A stretch of 20,743 nt of DNA from JBQCHF01 sp051953655 (GTDB lineage Bacteria > Actinomycetota > Actinomycetes > Motilibacterales > Motilibacteraceae): NCBI GenBank assembly GCA_051953655.1, contig JBQCIO010000216.1, positions 1 through 20,743 on the forward strand, given 5' to 3'. The notes beneath the pieces were generated by a model. The model had not been told where the DNA came from, did not search any database, and was given only the letters and a program-made list of their open reading frames with translations. The position numbers were made by a program, and so were the translations under genes. How positions within the stretch are numbered: the stretch's first letter is position 1; the number at the start of each line of letters is the position of its first letter. Positions 7,421-12,975 of the stretch are shown piece by piece.

Positions 7421-8086
7421 TCAGCCCCGCAGGGTGGTGAGCGAGGTGGTCAGGAACGTGCCTGCCTGGCGGTGCGTCACCCGGACGAGCACCCCGAAGA
7501 TGACCACGGCCACCAGCAGGTCGAACAGGAACGCCACCTCCAGGATCAGCGGCAGCCCGGCGGCCACGACGAGGCTGGCCAGGGAGACCCCGTTCTCCAG
7601 GCTGAAGAAGCCCACCGCCTGGCTCACCAGGTCGCGTCGGGCGATGATCAGCACGAACGCGACCAGCACCACGGCGACCGAGATGGACAGGGCGGTCTTG
7701 GGCAGCACGTCGCTGGAGATGTCCAGCGCGCCCATGGCGAAGAACCCGAACGCAGCGACCACGATGGCCAGCAGCACCTCGCTGGCCACGCTCAGCGCCC
7801 CGGACCCGGCGATCTCGTCCGGGGTGTCGCGCAGGATCCGGGTGACGACCACGGGCACCGCGACCACCTTCAACGCGAACGACAGCGCCGCCAGCACGTA
7901 GAGCTCGGGCAGCCCCCGGCTGGCTGCGGCCAGCACAGCCAGCGCGGACAGCAGGAAGGACTGGGCCGCGTAGAGGCGCAGCTGCGCCCGCAGCAGCGCC
8001 GCGCGGAGCATCGCGAACTCGGTGAGAAGCACCAGCACGGCGATGGTGTTGGCCCCGCCGGAGAAGACGTCGGGCACCGGCTGCAT
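7421..8086 (-). CDS. hyfE: HyfE-like membrane subunit (NuoK-related)
   Basis: 221-residue membrane protein with six or seven helices, the usual size of HyfE/HycP-type subunits (~215). A NuoK-like membrane Glu sits in SQAVGFFSLENGVSLASLVV, and an LTEFAMLRAALLRAQLRLY helix opens the protein. In the complex it bridges the HyfC-like subunit and the antiporter-like subunits. The ATG at 8086 shares one base with the hyfC stop (TGATG), and its stop is one base before hyfF, so it is translated in step with both neighbours. A longer open frame to 9094 runs antisense-like through hyfC in another frame and is not the gene. Confidence 0.88.
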   Translation of the reverse strand: MQPVPDVFSGGANTIAVLVLLTEFAMLRAALLRAQLRLYAAQSFLLSALAVLAAASRGLPELYVLAALSFALKVVAVPVVVTRILRDTPDEIAGSGALSVASEVLLAIVVAAFGFFAMGALDISSDVLPKTALSISVAVVLVAFVLIIARRDLVSQAVGFFSLENGVSLASLVVAAGLPLILEVAFLFDLLVAVVIFGVLVRVTHRQAGTFLTTSLTTLRG

Positions 8087-9048
8087 CAGCCACCTCCCAG
8101 CGACAGGGTGAAGATGGCCAGGACGGCCAGCAGGAACGCGGCGGCGAGGAACTCGGTGATCTTGTAGAGTCGAAGCTTGGCCCAGTTGTTGCCAACGGCC
8201 GCGATCACCGCGCCGAGCAACGCGCACTTGGCCAGCAGCACCGGCACCGCGGCGACGAGCGGCCACAGGTCGTGGCTGCCGGCAAGGCCCCACGGCAGGG
8301 TGAACACGTCCAGGAAGATCACGAACAGGACCATCTGCTTGACGTGCGAGCCCCAGGTGAGCAGGGCGTAGTAGGGGCCGGAGTGCTCGAACGGCTTGCC
8401 CTCGTCGATGAACCCCAGCTCGCCGACCGAGTGGTGCGCCTCCACCCGGATAAGCCCCGTCTCGGCCAGGCTGACCACGAACATCGCCCCCGCGGCCAGG
8501 ACGTGCCCGGGCCGCAGTATCTGCGCGGTCGAGGCGTGGACCGTGTGCGCCAGCGCGTACGGCAGGTCGGTCGCGGTGATGGCGGCCACCGCGACGAACA
8601 CCAGCAGCAGCGTCGGCTCGGCCAGGGCCGAGAACGTCTTGGCCCGTGAGGCGCCCAGCTGCGCGTACGGCGAACCGGTCTCGGCTGCCGCGGTGGAGGT
8701 CACGAAGCTGCCCAGGGCCAGGATGAGACCACCGCCGAGGATGTCGCCCATGTATCCCAGCGGGAGCGGGTAGTCGGTGAGCACCGGGATCAGCAGCGGC
8801 ACGGTGAGGTATGCCGCCAGCGCGACGACCGGGGCGGCGAGGAAGACGATGCTGGCGCCCTCGGGGGCCAGCGACTCCTTCCCGAACAGCTTGGCCAGGT
8901 CGTAGTAGGGCTGCAGGACGCGCGTTCCGCGCCGGCCCTGCAGCCGCGACTCGAGCTTGCCGATGAACCCGGAGACCCATGGAGCGCCCGCGGCCACCGT
9001 GACCAGCTGCGCCGCCTGGACGCCGTAGGAGGAGATCGTCAGCGCCAC
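8086..9048 (-). CDS. hyfC: HyfC-like (NuoH-type) membrane anchor subunit
   Basis: 320 residues from the GTG at 9048, the usual length for HyfC/HycD (~315). It is the NuoH-type subunit that joins the soluble arm to the membrane arm. Visible marks are ESRLQGRRGTRVLQPYYDL after the first helix, AGAMFVVSLAETGLIRVE, and the acidic SVGELGFIDEGKPFEHSG loop that matches the Glu-rich loop of NuoH/HyfC. First gene of the six-gene complex operon. GTG 9048 fits family length but has no good Shine-Dalgarno; in-frame GTG 9105, ATG 9141 and ATG 9165 are alternatives, the last inside the riboswitch aptamer. A 25-residue leader ORF ends within the first codons of this gene, so reinitiation after it is the likeliest route. 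Expected to be fluoride-induced. Confidence 0.88.
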   Translation of the reverse strand: MALTISSYGVQAAQLVTVAAGAPWVSGFIGKLESRLQGRRGTRVLQPYYDLAKLFGKESLAPEGASIVFLAAPVVALAAYLTVPLLIPVLTDYPLPLGYMGDILGGGLILALGSFVTSTAAAETGSPYAQLGASRAKTFSALAEPTLLLVFVAVAAITATDLPYALAHTVHASTAQILRPGHVLAAGAMFVVSLAETGLIRVEAHHSVGELGFIDEGKPFEHSGPYYALLTWGSHVKQMVLFVIFLDVFTLPWGLAGSHDLWPLVAAVPVLLAKCALLGAVIAAVGNNWAKLRLYKITEFLAAAFLLAVLAIFTLSLGGG

Positions 9049-9116
9049 CGCGGGCCGCCGTCCTGAGGGGGCCGGGCGCGCCCGGATGACGCAAGGGGGG
9101 AGCACCGCACCGTCAT
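9039..9116 (-). CDS. Leader ORF (25 aa) between riboswitch and hyfC
   Basis: ATG at 9116 lies four bases after GGAGG, the ribosome binding site that the fluoride riboswitch can mask. It encodes 25 residues (MTVRCSPLASSGRARP then QDGGPRWR-type tail) and stops with a TGA at 9039-9041 that overlaps the start of hyfC. The peptide has no recognisable motif. Its likely role is to carry riboswitch-controlled ribosomes to the hyfC start, which lacks its own binding site. The third riboswitch unit has the same arrangement. Confidence 0.45.
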   Translation of the reverse strand: MTVRCSPLASSGRARPPQDGGPRWR

Positions 9117-9119
9117 CCG
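9083..9119 (-). promoter_or_regulatory. 9-bp inverted repeat over the leader ORF start
   Basis: On the RNA, CGGATGACG (9119-9111) can pair perfectly with CGTCATCCG (9091-9083) across a 19-base loop. The stem contains the leader ORF start codon. Next to it a 14-base palindrome CCGGGCGCGCCCGG lies at 9072-9085. The stem could be a second layer of start-site masking in the hyfC leader. No T-run follows, so it is not a classical terminator. Confidence 0.4.
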
Positions 9120-9151
9120 CCCTCCACCGTGTCGAGACCATGCCTGGTCTG

Positions 9152-9205
9152 CCGGTAGAGGCCATCAGCGGACGTGTCCGCGGTTGAGGCGAGCCCCATC
9201 GCCTG
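9152..9205 (-). promoter_or_regulatory. Fluoride riboswitch (crcB motif) at the head of the hyf-like operon
   Basis: On the minus strand: P1 is GGCG/CGCC around AUGGGGCU, then UCAACC, stem P3 GCGGA/UCCGC, then the hallmark TGATGGCCTCTACC. The P1 loop GGGGC pairs with GCCUC to form the pseudoknot (one G-U). It matches the known Thermotoga aptamer layout without P2. Downstream, CCUCUACCG (9153-9161) can pair with CGGUGGAGG (9121-9129) over nine positions with one wobble, enclosing a small GACCA/TGGTC hairpin. That pairing hides the GGAGG site used by the leader ORF and conflicts with the pseudoknot, so fluoride should switch translation on. Conserved sequence blocks match the Rfam fluoride motif; no search was run. 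Confidence 0.93.
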
Positions 9206-9212
9206 TGCTCGA

Positions 9213-9241
9213 ATCATGCGCCGCGACTGCAGCGACTGCAA
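9213..9241 (-). promoter_or_regulatory. Probable promoter of the hyf-like operon
   Basis: Minus strand: -35 TTGCAG (9236-9241), 17-base spacer, -10 CATGAT (9213-9218), then nine bases to the first G of the aptamer. Each box is only partly consensus, but the third riboswitch unit at 12218-12246 has the same geometry (TTGATC, 17 bases, CATGCT, nine bases to the aptamer), which supports both. Confidence 0.55.
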
Positions 9242-9242
9242 G

Positions 9243-9257
9243 GGTCGGTGACCGACC
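9243..9257. promoter_or_regulatory. 15-base palindrome in the hyf/GTPase divergent region
   Basis: GGTCGGTGACCGACC is a perfect dyad with a one-base centre, directly upstream of the hyf -35 box and between the two divergent units. It could be an operator for a dimeric regulator. No second copy was noticed in the window. Confidence 0.35.
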
Positions 9258-9306
9258 GTGTTCCCGTTACCTGTTCGAGAGCGCATCCCTGGGGAGCGTC
9301 GTTGCC

Positions 9307-9312
9307 TACACT
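9307..9312 (+). promoter_or_regulatory. Possible -10 box for the dynamin-like gene
   Basis: TACACT fits the actinobacterial TAnnnT -10 pattern and lies about 77 bases before the start codon. No good -35 was found at the proper distance, so this is a weak call. Confidence 0.25.
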
Positions 9313-9388
9313 GGGCCTTGCGGCGGAGGGGCTCGCCGGAACCGCGGATGGCCGCCAACGGTCCCTGCTCTGGCACCGTGGAGGCGGC

Positions 9389-11152
9389 ATGAGCACATCC
9401 GATGGCGCGACGCTCGACACCGTCCTCGCGGCGCTCGGCTCCTACATCGGGTCTGAGGAACGCGTCGAGTTCGACGCGCTGCGCGAACGAGTCCGTTCGC
9501 GGCGCCTGCGGGTGCTGGTGGCCGGAGAGGCCAAACGAGGGAAGAGCACCCTGGTGAACCGGCTGCTCGGGCAGGATGTCCTGCCCACCGGCGTGGTGCC
9601 GGTGACGGCGATCACCACCACCGTGCGCCGGGTGAGCGCCGAGCCTCCGCCCGCGCGCAGAGTCCAGGTGACCTTTGTGGACGGGCGGCGCGAGTGGCTG
9701 CCGCTGTCCGGGCTCGACGAGCTGGTGACCGAACGCGGCAACCCGGCCAACGCGAAGGCCGTGTCCCAGGTGCACGTGCTGCTCGGGCCGGGCCCGCTGG
9801 ACCAGTTCGACGTCGAGCTGGTGGACACCCCAGGCACCGGGTCGGTGTTCGAGCACAACTCCACCGTCGCTCATGACGCCTACCGCACCGCCGACGTCGC
9901 GATCGTGGTGGTCTCCGCCGACCCGCCCATCTCCGCCGCCGAGCGCGACGTGCTGCGGGAGGTCCACGCGCTCTCGGTGCACACGCTCGTGTTCTTGAAC
10001 AAGACCGACCAGCTCGACGAAGGCGACCTCGCCGAGGCGGTCGCGTTCACCCGGAACGTGGTCGAGCAGACCGTCGGCGAACCGATCCCGGTGCAGGCCG
10101 GATCGGCCCGCGATGGCCGCGTTGACGCCGGCTACCGTGCCTTCGAGGACACCTTCCTGGCCTACCTGGCCTCCTCTGGGGAGAGGGACGCCGCCCGTGC
10201 GCTGGCCGGGCACACCTGGCGGCTGGTCACCGCCCTGCTGGACGCGGCCCGTCTGGAGCGCCGAGCCCTCGAGCTGATCGCCGACGGACAGCGGGACCGG
10301 GTACAGGCCTTCGCCGACCGGGTCGCGGACCTGCGGCGCGAGCACGGCGAGCTCGAGGACCGCTGCTGGGGCTTCGAACGAGGACTGCGCCGCGGGCTGG
10401 ACCAGGCCGCGGGGGATCTGCGCGGCCGGCTGGCGGCGCGGGCCCGCGAGGCGCTCCTGCAGGCCCTCGACGGTCCGCTCACCGCTGCCGCCCCCGCCGA
10501 GCTCGACGAGCGCGGACGGGCCGTCGTCATCGCCACGGTGACCGCCGTGGTGGACGAGTGGCGGGCCCAGCAGGCCGACGTCCTGGAAACCGGGCTGCGT
10601 GAGGCCTGGCAGCGGACCACTGACGAGCACGAGCGGCACCTCCGGGAGCTGCGCGCGTCCGCGCGCGAGCTGCTGGACCTGGACCTGTCCGTGCCGGTGG
10701 AGCACCGCAGGCTGGCCGAGAGCCGAGGGTTCTGGTACCTGTTCGACCGGCCGGTGTCCTTCGAGCTGCCCTTGGCTGGCACCGTTCGCCGGATAGCCCC
10801 GCGTCGGGCCCGCCGTGCGCGGGCCGCGCTGCTCGCCGAGGCCCCTGAGCTCGTCGACCGGCAGGTCGGACGCGCCCGCGCGGACCTGCAAGAGCGCCTG
10901 GCCGAAGGCACCCGGCAGCTTGTGTCGGACCTGGGCAAGGTGCAGGAGGACATCGTGCGGCGACTGCAGGACGCCCTGGCCTCGCTCACCGATGAACGCG
11001 CGACCACCGGGCCGACTCAGCGCAGCCAGCTGGACGGCCTTGAAGAGCGCATCCGAGCCCTGCAGGGCATGCTCATCACCATGGGCGTGGAGGGCGGCGA
11101 GGCTGATGAGCCGGCGGCCCGCCCCCTCGGCGACAGCCGCGTCGGCGGGTAG
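9389..11152 (+). CDS. Dynamin-like GTPase
   Basis: 587 residues. The N-terminal GTPase domain shows all main motifs: P-loop GEAKRGKST (46-54), switch Thr region PVTAITTTVR (71-80), DTPG (146-149) and NKTD (204-207). The rest, about 230-587, is charged, largely helical and rich in coiled-coil-like Arg/Glu/Leu patterns, as in bacterial dynamin-like proteins that bind or reshape membranes. A short hydrophobic stretch (WYLFDRPVSFELPLA, ~450-465) could be the membrane-touching paddle. The ATG at 9389 has GGAGG four bases upstream; the open frame back to 9248 crosses the promoter region. It is divergent from the fluoride-regulated operon and convergent with the HTH-repeat gene, with 20 bases between stops. 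Membrane-stress protection next to an ion-handling complex is a guess. Confidence 0.87.
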   Translation: MSTSDGATLDTVLAALGSYIGSEERVEFDALRERVRSRRLRVLVAGEAKRGKSTLVNRLLGQDVLPTGVVPVTAITTTVRRVSAEPPPARRVQVTFVDGRREWLPLSGLDELVTERGNPANAKAVSQVHVLLGPGPLDQFDVELVDTPGTGSVFEHNSTVAHDAYRTADVAIVVVSADPPISAAERDVLREVHALSVHTLVFLNKTDQLDEGDLAEAVAFTRNVVEQTVGEPIPVQAGSARDGRVDAGYRAFEDTFLAYLASSGERDAARALAGHTWRLVTALLDAARLERRALELIADGQRDRVQAFADRVADLRREHGELEDRCWGFERGLRRGLDQAAGDLRGRLAARAREALLQALDGPLTAAAPAELDERGRAVVIATVTAVVDEWRAQQADVLETGLREAWQRTTDEHERHLRELRASARELLDLDLSVPVEHRRLAESRGFWYLFDRPVSFELPLAGTVRRIAPRRARRARAALLAEAPELVDRQVGRARADLQERLAEGTRQLVSDLGKVQEDIVRRLQDALASLTDERATTGPTQRSQLDGLEERIRALQGMLITMGVEGGEADEPAARPLGDSRVGG

Positions 11153-11172
11153 GACCGACCGGTGCGCGCGCT

Positions 11173-12069
11173 TCACCCGGCTGCCCGCTCGTCCGGCTTC
11201 ACCATGGCGGCCACGGGTTCCATCGTGGCCACGGTCGCCGGTGCGGCCGGCAACCCCCGGGCCCGGCGGCTGAACGGTGACAGGCCTCCGGGCTGGCGGA
11301 GCCGCACATCGGCCGCGTGCAGCCGGTGCAGGACCGTGGCGGCGGGGATGCCGGTCAGCACCTCGATGTGGACCACGGACAGCCCGCCGGTCTCGTACAG
11401 GTCGACCAGGGCCGCCTGCGGCAGGTCCACCGGCGTCGGGAAGCGCTCGAGCAGCGTCCCGGGTCGGCGCACGACCGGGATGCCGTGCGCACCCAGCAAT
11501 CTGCGCACGCAGTCGTCGGCGTAGAGGGACTCGAGCAGCACCAGCGCGCTGGCGTTGGTGGTGTTGCCGCCGCGGCGCACCGGGATGCCCTCGTGGTGCG
11601 CCGCGGTGAGGACGTGCGCGCGGGAACCGCCCAGCTGCCGCGCCACCGACTCGGCGGCGTGCTCGCGGCGCACGTACAGCTCCTCGAGGCGGTCGGCCGG
11701 CAGACGCGCCCGGTCCTCCCTCAGGCACCGGCCGCGCGTCCGGACCGCGATCCCCAGCCGGCGCAACCACGTGCGCACCCGGCTCTCGGACACCCCGAGC
11801 TCCTGGGCCACCCGGGCACGAGGGAGGCGCTGCACGACGTAGAGCTGGTAGAGACGACGCTCGAGGTCGGGGGACGGGTCGATCCGGCGGTGCGGCCGGG
11901 AGCGGCCAGCTCCCCTCGCTGGGATCGAGGCGCCGTCGTGGACCAGCAGGGCTCGTACTGCCGGGCGCGGTACACCGGTCACCGTCGAGATGCGCCGCAG
12001 CGAGGCGCCCTGGGCGTAGAGGGTGAGGACGGTGGCGCGCACCTGCGCCGACGGGTCGCGAACCGGCAT
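11173..12069 (-). CDS. Tandem helix-turn-helix repeat protein
   Basis: 298 residues made of four clear and one weak copy of a ~50-60 residue unit with a leading leucine/tyrosine helix then an HTH: LTLYAQGASLRRISTVTGVP, YQLYVVQRLPRARVAQELG + VSESRVRTWLRRLGI, LEELYVRREHAAESVARQLG, a degenerate LLESLYADDCVRRLLGAHGI, and LVDLYETGGLSVVHIEVLTG. Units end in the pattern GIxVR. No enzymatic or sensor domain is visible, so it is probably a DNA-binding protein that contacts an extended site, perhaps a regulator. ATG 12069 has GAGGGTGA upstream, overlapping the stop of a 12-residue leader ORF six bases before. Its leader carries a fluoride riboswitch and a matching promoter. I do not recognise a named family. 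Confidence 0.8.
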   Translation of the reverse strand: MPVRDPSAQVRATVLTLYAQGASLRRISTVTGVPRPAVRALLVHDGASIPARGAGRSRPHRRIDPSPDLERRLYQLYVVQRLPRARVAQELGVSESRVRTWLRRLGIAVRTRGRCLREDRARLPADRLEELYVRREHAAESVARQLGGSRAHVLTAAHHEGIPVRRGGNTTNASALVLLESLYADDCVRRLLGAHGIPVVRRPGTLLERFPTPVDLPQAALVDLYETGGLSVVHIEVLTGIPAATVLHRLHAADVRLRQPGGLSPFSRRARGLPAAPATVATMEPVAAMVKPDERAAG

Positions 12070-12075
12070 CGACGC

Positions 12076-12114
12076 TCACCCTCGCCGAGGGATCGTTCGG
12101 CTCAGCACGCGCAT
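12076..12114 (-). CDS. Leader ORF (12 aa) between riboswitch and HTH-repeat gene
   Basis: ATG at 12114 is six bases after AGGAG of the masked site GGTAGGAG and encodes MRVLSRTIPRRG, stopping six bases before the ATG of the HTH gene. An adjacent in-phase ATG at 12120 is too close to the binding site. It probably couples riboswitch-controlled ribosome entry to the gene downstream. The peptide itself has no visible function. Confidence 0.45.
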   Translation of the reverse strand: MRVLSRTIPRRG

Positions 12115-12152
12115 CTGCATCTCCTACCGTCCGTCGGCACAGCCGAGCACGA

Positions 12153-12208
12153 CCGGTAGGCGCTATCAGCGGAAGCCGCTTCCGCGGTTAGAGGCGAGCA
12201 CCATCGCC
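12153..12208 (-). promoter_or_regulatory. Fluoride riboswitch (crcB motif) before the HTH-repeat gene
   Basis: Minus strand: P1 GGCG/CGCC around AUGGUGCU, then UCUAACC, stem P3 GCGGAAG/CUUCCGC (7 bp, CGG loop), then TGATAGCGCCTACC. P1-loop GGUGC pairs with GCGCC for the pseudoknot, with compensating changes relative to the copy at 9152-9205. CCTACCG (12154-12160) is exactly complementary to CGGTAGG (12123-12129), which contains the GGTAGGAG ribosome binding site; an inner TCGGC/GCCGA hairpin extends the masking stem. The two structures exclude each other, so fluoride should turn translation on. Confidence 0.9.
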
Positions 12209-12217
12209 TTCCCTGGG

Positions 12218-12246
12218 AGCATGCCCGATGCGCCCGCTCTGATCAA
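12218..12246 (-). promoter_or_regulatory. Probable promoter of the HTH-repeat gene
   Basis: Minus strand: -35 TTGATC (12241-12246), 17-base spacer, -10 CATGCT (12218-12223), nine bases to the aptamer. Spacing and -10 type are the same as at the hyf-like operon promoter. Confidence 0.5.
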
Positions 12247-12298
12247 GACTGGCGTACACGAGGCGACAGCGCAGTCTGGCCGGCGGTGCTGCACCTGC

Positions 12299-12973
12299 TC
12301 AGTGCAGCGCGCAGCACTGGTGCGGTTCGGGACGCTCGTAGGGGATGTACGAGCCGCTGTCGTAACGCTCGATCAACAGCTCCACCCGGCCACCGGCGAG
12401 CTCAGGTCGCAGGTGTCGCCGGGTGCGCAGCACCAGAGTGTCATCCACGGGTCCGCCGCCGACCACGCGGACCTGGTCGATGCAGCCGAGACCGAGCAGC
12501 TCGGCGACCGTGACCTCGTCGGTGACCTGGTGCTGGCCGGGGAATCGCAGCAGCCTGCCCCCGGTCGCGGTGAGGTGCTCGGCCGCGGCGGTGGCTACGT
12601 GCGCCGCATGCGCGGTCTCCTCGGGGAGCAGCATCAGCGGCTCGCCGGCACCGATGTCCAGCGCGAAGAGACCGACGCAGCCGGCGCCCTGACGAGCGGC
12701 CGCGCGCGCCAGAAGATCCTGCAGAGCGGCGACGCCGAGGGGAGGCACCGCCAGGGTGGCTGCCCAGTGAGGGGCGGCATCCCGCACCGGGTGGGTTGCG
12801 GCGGCGCCGTCGAGGGGGAGCACGAGAGCCTGGCGCAGGTCGAGCAGGTCGTGCTCGACCTGCGCCAGGCTGCTCGCTCCGCTGCCCACCGCCAGCACCG
12901 CGGACGGCCGGAGAATGTCCCGTTCCCGTGGCACGTCTTGGAGGACGGCGGTGTCGCGGCGGAGGTCGGTCAT
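12299..12973 (-). CDS. Unknown 224-aa protein co-transcribed with PHP phosphoesterase
   Basis: 224 residues, soluble, no signal peptide and no recognised domain. It has an alpha/beta look: VLAVGSGASSLAQVEHDLLDL near the start, then GLFALDIGAG, LRFPGQHQVTDEV and QVRVVGGGPVDDTLVLRTRRH. It ends in YERPEPHQCCALH, whose CC pair could bind metal or form a disulfide. The ATG at 12973 is two bases after the stop of the PHP gene, so the two form one operon and may work together. Inside the gene (12827-12871) lies a perfect 20-bp inverted repeat. The long open frame extending to 13921 is the shadow of the PHP gene. Function not assigned. Confidence 0.8.
   Translation of the reverse strand: MTDLRRDTAVLQDVPRERDILRPSAVLAVGSGASSLAQVEHDLLDLRQALVLPLDGAAATHPVRDAAPHWAATLAVPPLGVAALQDLLARAAARQGAGCVGLFALDIGAGEPLMLLPEETAHAAHVATAAAEHLTATGGRLLRFPGQHQVTDEVTVAELLGLGCIDQVRVVGGGPVDDTLVLRTRRHLRPELAGGRVELLIERYDSGSYIPYERPEPHQCCALH
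12827..12871. repeat. Perfect 20-bp inverted repeat inside a gene
   Basis: The arms at 12827-12846 and 12852-12871 are exact reverse complements with a five-base loop (GGTCG). In the minus-strand gene this codes for AQVEHDLLDLRQAL. It would form a very stable hairpin in mRNA or a cruciform in DNA. Confidence 0.9.
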
Positions 12974-12975
12974 CG

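Noticed and set aside
1436..9048. Functional NiFe hydrogenase or formate hydrogenlyase
   Set aside because: NiFe and proximal-cluster cysteines are absent and no formate dehydrogenase or hyp maturation genes are present.
9113..12079. Very long minus-strand open frame of 988 codons
   Set aside because: It is the antisense shadow of the dynamin-like gene and the HTH gene in another frame; high GC keeps it open. The opposite strand has complete GTPase motifs and a proper ribosome site.
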